Below, piece after piece: positions 35,655 through 48,743 of a stretch of 64,000 bases of DNA; position 1 is the first letter of the stretch; each line of letters opens with the position of its first letter. A program made the position numbers and the translations under genes. The notes under the pieces are model-generated. The model did not search any database, had not been told where the DNA came from, and saw only the letters and a list, made by a program, of their open reading frames with translations. The stretch lies in contig JAPYXD010000727.1 of assembly GCA_030998225.1 (NCBI GenBank), forward strand, positions 6,634,001-6,698,000, written 5' to 3'. The stretch is from Diplolepis rosae. Its lineage: Eukaryota > Arthropoda > Insecta > Hymenoptera > Diplolepididae.

Positions 35655-37124
35655 CTTCAAGCCCCTTGCAATTAAGTTTTTCTAAAAAATGCACAAATAC
35701 ACTTTGTATCTGCATTAAAAACTCCAAAAAAACGTAAAATTATTCCTGTTACAAGTTTCAAAATTTCCAAATACAGGTATCAGAACATTCAACTCAATTT
35801 AATTTAAATCTTAATTACTGCGACTGTTGAAAAACCCAAGTCACAAATTTCGGGAGATTGCGGTAGAAATTTCTAACAGTTATGTACAGACTGTTAAAAC
35901 TCGTTTCAAATTTCATAGCCCTCGTTTGTCACAGTATTCTGGTCATCTTGTGGACATCTTTACACACTTTTTTCTCCTTTTCATTTAACCGAGCCTTTCC
36001 AAAACAAAAAACCTCACGCTCCACTTCACTTTACAAAGCCTTTTCCAAGTCTGTTTCCAAATGCAACTAAGTTTTGAAGAAAAATCCGTAGTGACAAGAG
36101 TTCTTTTACAAAAATGATGTGCTTATCTTGTTCGCGAGGAGAGAAAAGAAAGAGGAAAAAAAGGAATTTTGTGATTGTGTCACTGAGATCAATTTTTTTC
36201 ACCATCGTTTTTCCCGCCTACTTAACAAAATAACAGGTCAGTTTTTGTTTGGCAATGTTTTATTGGGATGAGTTCGCAGTTTTTAGACTTTTAATTCTGT
36301 AATAATTCTTCTTAACTGTTATAATTTTACTGCATATAAAATTCTCCTTAGGCTAAATTAAATTAAAAAAAAAAAATTTTCTGTACAATTTTTGTGAATT
36401 ATGTTATCTAAACCATTTCTATAGCTTTACAATTATAAAAATTTAGGACCAGAAAAATGTTCTTTACTTCTTATTACTAAATTACTCAAAGTTCCAACTC
36501 GATATCTCAATTAAGGGGTAACACCACTGTAAACCGCAAGAAAAACACGTTTTTTCAAGAATTTTTTTCGATGGAAGGAAAGGGAATACAATTATAATGA
36601 TTTAGGAAGTTAATATTTATATATTGAAATAAAAAATTACAAATTTTCAATAAAAAATGTTACAAAATGGCAGCACTGGAGACATTTCCGTAATGTGTGT
36701 TTTCTTGGAGGAGCTCCGCGGCACGTAGCACATAGGGTGCAAAATTTAATCTGGAACAAAATAAAATTTGTTTTCCTAATCTACATGAGAATAGCTAGAG
36801 AAAAGCGTAGGGGATTTAAAAAATATTGATTTTTGTGTAATTGGCAAGCATTTGAAAAAAAACTCATTTTTTGACCAAAAAAACGGCACTTAATTGTTTA
36901 TAACAATTGTTTAAATTAATTTATAGAAAATCTCATACGCGTTTCTCTTTGAAATGTTATTATAAAGATGTAGGAAAAAATCCGATTAAAAATATTGAAA
37001 ATTGTTTGAGTTATGCTGCGTGCCGATTTCAAAAAACGTGTTTTGAGAAAAACGCGTTTAAAGTTTTGAGATATATAATAAATACGAAAAAGTGAAAAAT
37101 TTTGATGTTAAAAATTTTTTACCA
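35655..37124. other. gene-free stretch left of the Mutator-like relic
   Basis: AT-rich with no protein-like frame. GGGGTAACACCACTGT near 36514 may be the terminal end of the Mutator-like element that follows, but a matching inverted copy was not found on the other side. Confidence 0.35.
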
Positions 37125-38972
37125 TTAATCTGCAATTCCAGCACCGTAAAGACGTCCTTCTGTATTCATATATTCTTCTTCATTCTCCTTTCCGGACGAT
37201 TGAAGGTTGAAACGCGCTTCCTTTGCTGCATCCGTCAGTTTTTGCTCAGCGTACTGAATGCGCTTAGCATCGCTTTCAACACAAAAATTGTAAGATTGTG
37301 TCCCAATTTCCATTTCTAAAAGTTGCATAATTCTCAAAACATTTTTCAGTCCATCATTGAAATTGCATACGGCGATATCCGTTGCAATATTTAAGACTCT
37401 CTTGACACTAGAATAAGCTTTTGGAGCCAAATTCCACACTGTGGCGTTAAAGCTTTCATTATTATTTTGAGTAAATCCTCCCAAGCAACGGTTTAATAAT
37501 TCGTCTTCACTGAGGTCGTCATAAACGGATTTAATGACGGGTTTCACAATTGTGAAAGCGGTGGCTTATGATGGTAATCGCTCAAAGCACCTGCTGCTTG
37601 CGCTTTCTACCAATCGCACCAAGCTTTTGAGCACTTGTCATGCTGCGGATTCTGATCGGTTGAGAGCTTGTAAAATAAGGTCGCCCAAATTTCATTTTTC
37701 ATTTTTTCCACGGAGTCTGAATTTCGACGAATTGCCAAGTCATAGTAAATGGTTAATTGGTCAATTAATTTGGCAGTTAATTTCGCCTTTCCTCCAAAAT
37801 TTTTCGTTGTGTTTTTTAAATTCCTCAACCGACTGCCCATCCTTTTTTCCACATGGTCAATACGTTCTTTCTTTTTTTACTAACAAATTTTCATAAGTTT
37901 CTGATTCAAGTATGCCCTTGAATGTTTTACTATCGCCGTCGCCGATATAATTAACGTATTTCAGTCCGTGCAAACTTTCAGAACGCTTGAACATCTCAAT
38001 TACCGCGTCTACTTCCATTTTTCCAGATAAGCCTTCGTGATTCGCTTGACATTGATCGGCGTGTGATTCAATCCATTCATTGTACTCAGATGTCCCAGAC
38101 TCACTCTTATAACGTTAAAGGGTAATAGACATATGCAATAATTTTATTTATTAACGCTAAAAATTAAAAAAACATAATACCTGTCATTAAAGGCAGTGCA
38201 GTGGTTCATTACTTTCCATGTCTTCACCGTCAGGATTGACTATTTGTTAGAATGAAATGAAGTATAGTTGTGTCTCACTCCAACCAATGTCAACTTTAAC
38301 CATGGAGACGTTCCACAAAAGGTGAACCACTGCACTGCGTTCAATGACAAGTATTATGTTTTTTTAATTTTTAGCGTTAATAAATAAAATGATTGTATAT
38401 GTCCATTACCCTTTAACGTTATTTTTAACGTAGAATAAGAATAAAAAGATTTTGAATATTTATTTTGCCTCATTCATGAGTTATAATGCTACTTTACGAT
38501 AGCTTTACGCTACAGCGTAAAGCTAGCGTTCAGCCAGTTCGCTAGGGGTCGTAGAAAAATTGGAAAATAGGTCTTGGCAATTCCATGAAAGCGCAGAATT
38601 TCAGAATTCCATTTAGCCCTACTCCTAGAGTAGTCGCATAGCTAAGACTATTCGACGGTTGATTTCGTAAGCATAATTTATAAATTTACAACTTGGAATA
38701 ACAACGTCTGGGCAATTAGGACAAGCGATTAATATCTTGAATCCTAAACCTCGAGGACTTCTTTCATGAAAAGCAATATCGGAATCGCATGTTTTACACT
38801 TCACATGCTGAGAAATCACAGAGAAAACGGTCACAAAATTTAAAATTCTATTGCCGAAATCATAATTAATGTCGAAATCTTCAATAGCCATGTTCAATTT
38901 CTTGGCAGAAGCACTCACTCCTTCCGAATTGCCTTCAGTCTCATATCTGTTTAATGGTCGTTTCAATGCCAT
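37125..38972 (-). pseudogene. broken Mutator-like (MULE) transposase gene
   Basis: Pieces in order on the minus strand: 38625-38972 (N-terminal part with CKTC...RGLGFK...CPNC zinc-binding pattern), continuing in a shifted frame to about 38547 (LPRPIFQFFYD), then after a fold-back insertion 37890-38103 (acidic YIGDGDSKTF, the DDE-type catalytic segment with LKYVNYIGDGD), 37607-37852, and 37125-37547 (LLNRCLGGFTQNNNESFN...WNLAPK, the C-terminal hallmark of this insect transposase family). At least two frameshifts and one insertion inactivate it. The family is a DNA cut-and-paste transposase. Confidence 0.8.
38104..38546. mobile_element. fold-back element, FB1-related, inserted in the MULE gene
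   Basis: Palindromic: TAACGTTAAAGGGTAATAGA and TATTTATTAACGCTAAAAAT on the left are mirrored on the right, around a centre with CTGTCATTAAAGGCAGTGCA and GGTGAACCACTGCACTG. The centre is shared with the element at 2142-2649, and so is the right end TCGCTAGGGG. The outer left arm appears shortened. The transposase frame resumes on either side. Confidence 0.75.
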
Positions 38973-39188
38973 TCAATGCCCAATTAACGGGTTTCGGGGG
39001 TTCCGTTTGCATTGATATTAGTTCATGTTATCATAACTTGGCGGCGCTGATGCTCATTTTCACCTTTTTAAGTACCCTCCTAAAATATATGGTAGCGGAT
39101 GTACTGTGCCAAAGATATTATAAACCTAGATGCGGTGCAGGGCGTCAGAGTGGGGGAACGATATATATAGCTAACCACTTTTTCCACC

Positions 39189-39448
39189 TGTAGGCCTTTA
39201 GTCAGTAGTGGGAAGCCTACAACCCACGATGGTGAGGAATAACTTGTAACACCATTATCTTTGGTAACAACAATAAAACTTTTATTTATAAAATAGTTAT
39301 TGACGTAACTATGGACTAGTGACGTCTTGTCCTGGGAACGACCGGCTGTTAACTGGCGGGCAAGTATGGCCGCCTTACAAGCATAGAATAGCTATTCGCA
39401 AGATGCGAATGACGCGACATAAAAATCGACCAATAGTCGTTCCCTACA
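39189..39448 (-). repeat. 3' LTR of the gypsy element
   Basis: 260 bp, intact, TGTAGG...CCTACA. The preceding host sequence ends CACC. AATAAAA on the plus strand at about 39268 is antisense to the element. Confidence 0.9.
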
Positions 39449-39463
39449 GTACTCCCCCCCGAG
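39449..39463 (-). other. polypurine tract of the gypsy element
   Basis: On the minus strand the sequence next to the 3' LTR is CTCGGGGGGGAGTAC, the expected primer site for plus-strand DNA synthesis. Confidence 0.75.
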
Positions 39464-40051
39464 TGAGAGCGGTCAGAAAACAAAATGGCGCACGCCAGGT
39501 ACTAGAGTAATTTATAGAAAAATACAGTCTTAATCGGTTGCACAACGTAACAATAGTCAATACGCAATTTATAATATAATATAAGTAACAAGAGTTCGAG
39601 GTCGAGGGAAGAATACAATTCTAATAGATCGGATGTATAAAAATTAATTCAATAATCAGTCGCTTTCTAAAATAAAAAATGCCAAACGATTGTTACATGT
39701 GAAAAGAGTTAACAGGGGCTGGCATAACCTAAAAGTTACTACTTTCTAACAAAACAATCGCACAAGTGATGATGACAATTGAAAAGCATCCGAGTTAATA
39801 TACTTTTAGTTGGTGTCAAAAGACCTTTACCTAATAATAAATAGAAAAGGATAAAATTTCGTCGACAATTTGTGCAGTAACAAATTCTGTTCTAATTAGC
39901 AGGCGCGATGTTTGTATTTTTCGAGTAAGGCAGGAGAAATCATGGTTAATGTGCTTGAAAACGGAAGGAGAAGAGAGATCATAGTCCCAGACGTTGGACA
40001 TGACCTGTTTCTAAATCGTTCTTTCAAACTGCATAACATGATGATACCTGC

Positions 40052-41284
40052 TCACTTAAATGATACTCGTTTACGCGAGTACGTGCGCAGAACAGGAGCT
40101 GCGTCCAGATTGGACTGTTGGAAATGATCGAGGTCGTCACGCATGAAATAGGCTGGTTTTACGTTTTCAATTGAGACATGACGCGGTACGCCATTTACGT
40201 CAATTTCGTAAACTCTGTCAGAGACGCGATTCAAAACTTTGTGAGGGCCCGTAGAAGGGCGCTCCAAGGCCTTCTTGGCGTGATCGCGAAGAAAAACATG
40301 TGAACACGTATTCAAATCCTTGAAAACAAAAGCTTTTCGTTGGTATTTTTGTGCTACTGGCACAGGCTTAACAATGCGCATATGTTCTCGAAACTCCTCG
40401 ATAAAGACATGCGGATTAGGCGAGAAATCTTCGGGGAAGACGAACTCCCCGGGAATTCAGAGTGTGGTACCGAAAACAAACTCGGCTGGAGATGAACCTA
40501 TGTCCAAGACGTTGGTACGAAGTCCAAGCAACACAGTGGATAACGACCGCGACCATTCACGATCGGAGTGGCACATAATGGCTGCTTTTAGCGAACGATG
40601 CCAACGCTCAATCATGCCGTTTGAAGCGGGATGATAAGCGGTGGTTCTAATACGATTGCAACCTATGAGTTGTAATAACGCTGCAAACAATTGCGATTCA
40701 AATTGACCTCCTTGGTCAGTTGTCAACGTTTCGGGTGCTCCGTAACGCGAAACCCAATTATCAAAGAATGCCCGACAGACGGTTAAGGCCTCGATATTGG
40801 ACAGAGGAACTGCCTCAGGCCATCGCGAGAAGCGATCAATGACCGTAAGGCAATACCTAAAACCGTTGCTAACGGGAAATGGACCCACAATATCCATGTG
40901 CACGTGGCGAAAACGTCCATCCGGCGCGGTAATTTGTGATGGCAATAAGCGATTGTGCCGCGAAATTTTCGACTGCTGGCATTCCGGACATGCCTTGCAC
41001 CAGTCGGAGATATCTCGACGCATCGATGGCCATACATAGCGCTTGCGGATGACGCGGTCAGTAACTTTAGCGCTGGGATGCGCTTGATTATGGAAAAGTT
41101 TAAAGATCTGTCCGCGTAAAGATAATGGTATAATTGGACGAAGTGCCTCGCCCGTGAGATCACAATAAATGGAAGTGTGTTCCGGTCCCCATTGAATTTT
41201 TCGTATTGTCAATGAGCAGTTTGGGTCTGTGACCAAATTTCTGATTTCGCTGTCATCAGATTGGGCCTGCGCAAGCTCAAGCAA
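40052..41284 (-). pseudogene. gypsy integrase region, broken
   Basis: Frame 40457-41284 carries the integrase: zinc-binding HHCC part (ending CPECQQSK), the DDE core with Asp in HMDIVGPF, DQGGQFES and the Glu in NGMIERWHR. An in-frame TGA at about 40457 cuts off the C-terminal part (40052-40381, with YEIDVNGVPRHVSIENVKP). The frame is shifted relative to the upstream reverse transcriptase frame, so a frameshift also lies near 41300. Confidence 0.88.
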
Positions 41285-43149
41285 ACTAAACTCGGTTGGG
41301 ACGCGAATACTTTCAACTCTGGAAAGCGAGAAAGTCTACCAGGCTGGTAACTGATATCAGTTGTAAACTGAGAAATAAAGGCAATTTGACGTTGTTGACG
41401 CTGAGATATTTTCTCCACGCGTTGGGAAAACATGTAAGTAAGCGGCTTATGATCAGTAACGATGGTAAACGATTGACCCTCGAGTAAATATCTAAATTTA
41501 CGAATAGCCTCGTAAATTGCTGTCAGCTCGCGATCATAAGCGCTATACACGCGTTGTGCATTTGAAAACTTACGCGAGAAAAACGCTAGTGGTTTCCAGG
41601 TATCGTCGATATACTGCTCGAGTGATGCGCCCATTCCGAAATTCGATGCATCAGTAACCAGACGGATTTTAGCGTCGTGTGAAGGATGAGAGAGAAGCGC
41701 TGCGTTAGCGAGGTCGTGCTTAACCTGTTCAAACGCAGCGTCTGCCTCAGCATCCCAAATGACTGGTCTTTTGTCGTTTTTACGCGAGTCGCGTAAGAAC
41801 TTTTGCAAGGGTCCTTGAATTTCAGCTGCGTGAGGTAAACTTTTACGGTAAAAATTCACCATGCCCAAGAAACGTCGAAGTTCGCAAATTGTTTTTGGTT
41901 TTTGAAAGTCAGTGATGGCTCGCACCTTGTCAGGTGTTGGACAACAGCCTTCATGATTAATCAAATATCCAAGAAATTCGAGCTGCGGTTTGCCAAACTC
42001 ACATTTGTTTATGTTGATGCGAAGAGAATAATCTTTCAGTCGTTGAAAGACAATTTTAAGATGACTCTCATGCTCTTCAAGAGTCGTAGACGCAATGAGA
42101 ATATCGTCAATATAGGCGAAAACGAAATCAAGATCACCGAGAGCGCGATAAATGTAACGTTGGAACGACTGACCAGCGTTACGAAGACCGAAAGTCATAA
42201 CGGTGTATTCAAAAAGACCGAAAGGAGTTATGACCCCAGTTTTTGGAATGTCTTCGGCAGCTATCGGAATCTGATGGTATGCCATATGAAGATCCAGCTT
42301 GGAAAAAATTCTCCTATTTCGCAGCATGGCGGAAAAATCATGAAGGTAAGGCACGGGATAACGATCAGGAACTGTGATCGCATTCAACCGTCTAAAATCG
42401 CCGCAAACACGCCATTCACCATTCTTTTTCCTAATCATATGGATTGGGGTTGCCCAAGGACTACTAGAAGGACGACATATGCCATCCTCGACCATCTGAT
42501 GAAAGATAATCTTAGCGGCAGCCAGCTTCTCCGGAGAGAGGCGACGAGCTCGCTCAAAAACAGGAGGGCCACAGGTTAAAATGTGGTGTTGAACATCACC
42601 AACACTGGGGGCGACCCTCTGAGGTGCGGATAAAAGCTCAGGAAAAAGAGCCAGAATTTTTGAAAAAGCATGGTTTTGATTTATGAGGCTCAAGCCGCAG
42701 ATGGATGCAGACTTGAGAAAACCGCTAGAGCTTAGCCCAGTCGTGGTATCGACTAATCGTGATTCGTGAAGATATGGAACGAGATGAAAATGCGCTAGCA
42801 AGTCTGCTCCTATAATAGGATAAGGGACCTGCGCTACGCAAAAGTTCCACTTAAACGCGCGGCGCAAATTCAAATTTAAAGTGACATTAATTTCGCCGAA
42901 TGTAGGCACGCGCGAGTCATTAGCAGCGAATAACACGATATCGCTAGGCTTTTTCTTTAAGGTCTTAGAGTCCGCCGGAAGCAGAGAAATGTCCGAACCA
43001 GTATCGATGAGGTAAATCACACCAGTGACTACATCCCGGATGTGGAGACGCTTAGATGATGAGGGACCTACGTCGATGGTCTCCGCTCGGATAGGCCCGA
43101 CTGGTTTCCCGAATTGGAAGTATTTTTCCAGGAGCATGGCTGAACGCAT
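41209..43149 (-). pseudogene. gypsy protease, reverse transcriptase and RNase H frame
   Basis: 646 codons. An aspartic protease motif (DTGSD) lies near residue 50; the reverse transcriptase has FAYIDD at its active site and LRNAGQSFQRY; RNase H follows with LVTDASNFGMG, AYDRELTAIY and VTDHKPL. The order and sequence place it in Ty3/gypsy. The frame drifts near its end (about 41330), separating it from the integrase. It overlaps the gag frame at 43068-43149, an arrangement used for ribosomal frameshifting in this group. Confidence 0.92.
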
Positions 43150-43985
43150 TTATTGGCTTTGGTACCAAAACGTTGATGGTAATAGCAGCGTTTGTTTGAA
43201 TTTCGATTACGAGACCGATCGCGACCGAGACGATGACGAGAAGTGGAGCGGCTTCGAGTCTGTTGTGAAGATTTTAATTCACGTATTTCGCTGGATAACC
43301 TCTCAAATTGACGGGTAAGAATTTCTGTTAAGGCTGAAATTGGATCTACTGGGGTAGATACGGCAGAAACTTTAGTGGTATAATCTGGAATATTGGAGGT
43401 TGACGCGATCTGGTAATTAGTAGGCTGAGATGCCTCGGACACCTTGTCCGCCAGGTTAGCCAGTTCTTGTAAGTCCTCTACGTTAGACATAGCTAAGATT
43501 GCCCGAATGTGAGAAGGCATTTGCTCGAGAAAAACGCTCTTTAATATGGTGTCGGAACAACTACCGTCATTTAAAGTTCGAAGTCGGGTTAAAAGTAGGG
43601 AGGGTTTTCCGTCCGAAATAACCTCACCTCTTAACAATCGGCGAAGACGAGTCTCTGCTGAGATGGAGAAACTAGCAATTAGCCTATTCTTAATTTGAGT
43701 ATAAACGTCCGCCGGTTTGGGTTCCGCTTCAATAATGTGTTTGATGTGAGGTACAAGGTCCTGATCGAGACTTGCTATTAAATAGTCTGCTTAGGATTCG
43801 GAACGAATATGCGCCCGCCTAAAGGATGCCTCCGCGATAACAAAAAAGGAACCTGGATCCTCACGAAAAAATCTTGGTAATTTAGGTGCACGATACATGT
43901 CCGCGTGATAAACGTCAGCTTGAGTGGAAATTTCTCCCATCTGGGGTCGACTCGTCCCCCCCGAAGGCTCCCCGCCGTCCAACAT
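43068..43985 (-). pseudogene. gypsy gag, broken
   Basis: The N-terminal piece (43791-43985) has LPRFFREDPGSFF, a typical capsid start of this clade; the C-terminal piece (43068-43637) has the capsid helices and a zinc-binding CYYH...C...C pattern, then a Ser/Arg-rich part. The two lie in different frames, so a frameshift or stop lies near 43780. Confidence 0.75.
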
Positions 43986-45509
43986 GACGAGAAGATGTGA
44001 AAAAAAATTTTAAATACGCGAAAAAAATGACAAGAATCAAGCTGAATGCTGTTGCACTGAGTGTCCAAAATATTTCAATTTTCGAAGAAGTGATCACATG
44101 TTAGTGCGCTACTGAATAAATTTATAAAAAAAATAATTTAAATAAATTTTAAATATTCAGAATTTAAAAATTGGTTAAAATATTTAGAATTAGTTGAACA
44201 TTAGAAAAAGGTTCTTAATAAATTCAAACATTAAATTTGATTGAAAAGTTATTCGAATCTCACGCCAAGGACGCGATGTGGCTAACGATTGTTATGAAAT
44301 TAAATAATTCAACCACCGATGTCACGGCGACGACGTCGACCATTTCACTTTGAAACTTTGTAGAAATGTGTATATAGTATTTTTGAAGAAAAATTACAAC
44401 ATGTTGTGCTCGCTGAAAAACATCAAAATAACATTGTTAATGAAATTAATGGTCAATGGAGTCGGGACATCAACCCTCTGTATGGACAACAGCGAAATAC
44501 AAAAGCCGACGTCCAGACTTCAAAGAGTCAAACGGGACGCAAAAATTACAAGTTGCGCTAATTATATTTAAATTTTGAAAGAAAAATTCGCATGGTTAAG
44601 TAGACAATTAATGTTACTCGGGCGGAGAGTCGACGTAAAAATAAACAATTTAAAAACCCAGCGAAAATGATTTCCAAGTATATAAATTAGTTCACATAAC
44701 CAATCAAGTTAATACAAAAAAGATTACCATATATAAATTTGATTTACAGTCAGTTGTTATCAAATTGATATTTGAAATACTCGGATGAGTAGTCAATGTA
44801 GTCACAAGGTGACAATGTCAAAATATGTTTTTTAAAATATTTGCAGCCATGACGCGTATATAGGATACAACATTAAATTTTGTAATTTATATATGTTGAA
44901 TAGACAAGGAATTTTAAATTCGGAAGTGACAGATTGATAGTAGATATAAGAAATTTAGATAAAATTTATAAAGTTTATAATAAAGCGTGACTAGACTCTT
45001 TGGTTAAAATTGTACGCTATAAATTAAAGTTGATACAATGTAAGGTTAAAAGTATAAACATGTGATGTTTTTGATATTGCTAAGCGTCGATTCAAAGGTG
45101 ACTTATGCCACAGAAAATAATAAACGTTTAAAATTTATAAAAGTTGAATGACAAAATTTTCAAATTTTGTTGACTTAGCTGTGTCTTCGGTGAATTAGGG
45201 CGAGTAGAAAATCCTTTCATTTAATTATTCCAAGAGTTGGAGAACTTGTTTCGTCCATAAAAATTGGTGAATTTGGAGAAATAATGTTTCCAAAAATTGC
45301 GTCGATAAAATTTCAGCATGGCCAAATAGATTTTTTAATTCTCGTTAACAGCAGCGGTAATGATTTGTACCTTTGAGTTACAGGATCGTCCCAGTTGAGA
45401 AATGCTTACTTGCAGACGTTGACATCAGTCCATTTAAAATGTTGTGACGCCATGACAATTTAAAGCGTCGTTGCTACCGAACGTGAATATCACGTCGGGG
45501 TCACCAATT
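43986..45509 (-). other. long leader of the gypsy element with primer-binding site
   Basis: About 1.5 kb between the 5' LTR and gag with no recognisable coding sequence. Next to the LTR, on the minus strand from 45506, TGGTGACCCCGACGTGAT has the form of a primer-binding site complementary to a tRNA 3' end. The tRNA was not identified. The leader is long for gypsy elements. Confidence 0.6.
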
Positions 45510-45674
45510 TGTAGGCCTTTAGTCAGTAGTGGGAAGCCTACAACCCACGATGGTGAGGAATAACTTGTAACACCATTATCTTTGGTAACAACAATAAAAC
45601 TTTTATTTATAAAATAGTTATTGACGTAACTATGGACTAGTGACGTCTTGTCCTGGGAACGACCGGCTGTTAAC
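45510..45674 (-). repeat. 5' LTR of the gypsy element, part 1 (before the hAT insertion)
   Basis: 165 bp identical by eye to the first part of the 3' LTR, up to CTGTTAAC (45667-45674), which is the target duplicated by the hAT element. Confidence 0.92.
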
Positions 45675-47879
45675 CAGTGTCTCCAGAACGTGGGATTTTT
45701 CGGCCCCCACCACGTTCCCATCTGGGAGAAACACATGCAAACGTGGCGTGTCAGTGTGTCGGCTCTGCTACACGCTGCGGTCACCAGCTTCGTGTAAAGC
45801 CGAAGGTGCACGAAGGCGGACTTCGTTACAATGCTTGAGTTTTCAAGTTATTTTTAGATTTCACGCTTACGTTTATCGAGTCGAAATTAAGAATTGTATT
45901 TTTCTCGAGTACGTGCAAAAGAGGCGCGAAGCAGACGACGAATTTGAATTTACGAAGTATATAGTTCAAGAAATAACACTCTTCTTCAATTTCTAGAAGA
46001 AAGTCTGCATGAAATAAACATCAGTATGATCTTGGAAAATTTCATGAGGATTTCAACACTTCAAAAATAAGCTTTCAGTGAAATTTAATGACAATAAATG
46101 TATAAAATTTGAATCAATATATAATTTTCCATTCAAATTTATATACTTCTTACTAATTTTGTACATTTAACAATTTTTCAATTAGAACAATATTTTCTAT
46201 CAAGATAAAATGAACATAAAATTCAAGTTCATAATTTATATTTTCAGTTATATGTTAGAAATATTTTCATCTCACATTTTTGTAGCCTAAGCACAAACTT
46301 TTCATTCCAAAACTTAAAATCTCTACGGAAATGGAAAATTGTCTAATAGCAGTAGATAAATTAAAAAGCTAAAATATGTGTTTATTGGTATTTCCATATT
46401 AACATATAAATATCAATCAACTTTAAATTTTACATAAAAATGTTCGTTCGAAGTGTTCAAATCTTGTTACAATTTGACAAGATTTTATGGAGGAGTGCAA
46501 TCTTTTGGATGAAATATTTTGTAGTTCTTAATTTGTCTGTCCGTCTGAAATCGTAGTAAGATTTGAACAGTAAACAACAAATTTTCCAATAGAATTCAGG
46601 ATCAATAATAATTGATTCAGGAAATACTTCAACTCTGTAGAGCATTTTTGTATTTCGAATTCAAAATGTGTGCTTAAGCCACAAAAAAGTAAGCTGAAAA
46701 TGTAGATATAAAACTAATTATGTCATGTTTATGTCTTCTTAATGGAAAATACTTTGCATATAATTCTCTAATTCGATATTTTTTTAATGTATGAACATTC
46801 AAGAAATTGATAAATATTCCATCTTTTTATAGGAACTAAAAATTTCCGGATAATGCTTTGATTGAGAAAGCTAAAAATTTGTCAAATATTGATATAAATT
46901 GCAATTTTACAATTGCATTATTTTTCAAATATTTTAACATCTCTTCAATCTTGATAATTCTTACAGAAGTTTATTTCATGTCAGTGACTTTTTCTTTTTC
47001 TAATGAAAGATTTCGTAATTCTAAATTCGGCCCAATTCGTAACATTGTAAAAAGATTTTAAAACTTCATAAAAATTTTTTTTCTGTTTTATTCAAAGTCA
47101 ATAAATATTCAATTTTTGGAATCGAAATATTAAGTAAATGATTTTTAATTTCTGGGAATAAACTGCTTTAATAAGACAATCTTTCTTCTTTGTGAGAAAT
47201 CTCAATTTTAAAATTAAAATTCTACGCATAGGATACAAAAACATAATATGAAAATACTTTTATTACAGAATTTTGAAATATACAAGTTGACCAATTTTTA
47301 ATCGAGTAAATCGGCTACTTTAAGCAAAAAATTATGTTAAAAATATTTTATCAAAAAAAATAAGACACATTAAATTACGGTTTAAAATCCACATTCATAG
47401 ATTGATGGTAAGAGTAGTTTAAAGTTTTTTAATCTTACGTTTTAGTGACGTATGCACAGACTTTTAATCAGATAAATGAAATGGTTTATAGAAAGTCAAA
47501 ATTTTCTTATTACTGCACTTAATCAAATTTATAAAGTAAAAATATTTTTTAATTGATGCTTTCACTCAATTCTTTAGACATCCAGTAATTGAAAATTGTA
47601 CTCAAAATTTAATCTTTCAGCGTTCCAATATTCCCACAATGTTACAAAATCATATTAATCATTATTTTAGTCGAATTATTTTCAAAATATTTAAAAAATA
47701 AATGTAAACATTTTGATTAAATACTCTGTCAAATTTTGCATTTGACTGATCTTGCAAAATTGTTGAAAGTTTTGAATACCGATAGAAGAAACTTTAAATG
47801 AAATTTTATGTCCATAAATGCTTAAAGTTCTATATAGAAATATCAACTACAACATTCTCAAATTTTATAAATAAACTAC
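45675..47879. repeat. left long TIR of the hAT element
   Basis: 2205 bp. Inverted match to 51979-54184, ending at TAGTTTATTTATAAAATTTG at the inner border. Single-base differences are visible (for example near 47290 against 52572, and 46917 against 52940). Short open frames of 62 and 66 codons (46457-46645 minus, 46858-47061 plus) recur in the other arm. Confidence 0.93.
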
Positions 47880-48743
47880 ATATCGATTTAGAAAAACTTC
47901 TTCAAAGTACTCAGACATTTTTCTTATTTTACGACATTTTTGCACCATGTTTGACCTTTGGGTAGGATTCAAGAAAACAATTGTAGACATACTTTCATTA
48001 CTTAGTAAAATACTATGAAGACTTGCTTTTTAAATTAAAGCGAAAACTTTTAAAACCTTTAACAATCGGTTGCATAGATTCTGCTCTAATCTTGGACGCA
48101 ATTAGAGAAATAGGTTTTTTTGCTTTTTTTAGATCTAGTTTTTGCCTTAAACATAAAAGAAAGAAAACACATTTGAAATATTAAAATAAAAAAGCTGGTT
48201 CATTCTTAGAGAATCCCAAATATTCTGAAATAAAACTCCTTTCCACACCACCACGGAGGTAGAGTTTAAGGCTCGTTTTTTTACGTGGTATCCCCTGTAG
48301 GCCTAGTCCACGTCCTACGAAACGAAAAGGGTTTTTGCTTTCAAGCAACAAGAAAAAAGGAAAAAAATGAAGCAAAGTGGTAAAAAACGCTACAAATGTA
48401 GCCCGTACTTCAGGCTTGCCTCTATCAAATGCCAGTATACGTCGAACAAAAATGTTTTGTTTTAAATCAAATAATGAAGAAGTTTGATTAATTCGGGATG
48501 ATTTGGGGTGCTTGATTATTGTGAGTCCCCTTGCCTCTCACTTATGCCCAAAGCGTGATATTACTCAATTTCAGTATGTTTTCTTACTCACAAAATAATA
48601 ATTAAAACTAAACAATTTCCATACCCGAGGCACGCGAAGAAAGGAATAAAGAACGTATCTCTGATATAAGAAATAAAATGTCATTATTTTGTGAGTAAGA
48701 AAGGGGTTTGAAATTGATTAACGCCATGCCTTGGCCATTAGAA
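47880..48743. other. hAT interior, 3' of the transposase frame
   Basis: AT-rich, no recognised protein. The 64-codon frame at 48181-48375 (minus) is not a known domain. The likely transposase 3' UTR. Confidence 0.4.

Noticed and set aside
44350..44571. 73-codon frame in the gypsy leader (+)
   Set aside because: Antisense to the element, no similarity; likely chance.
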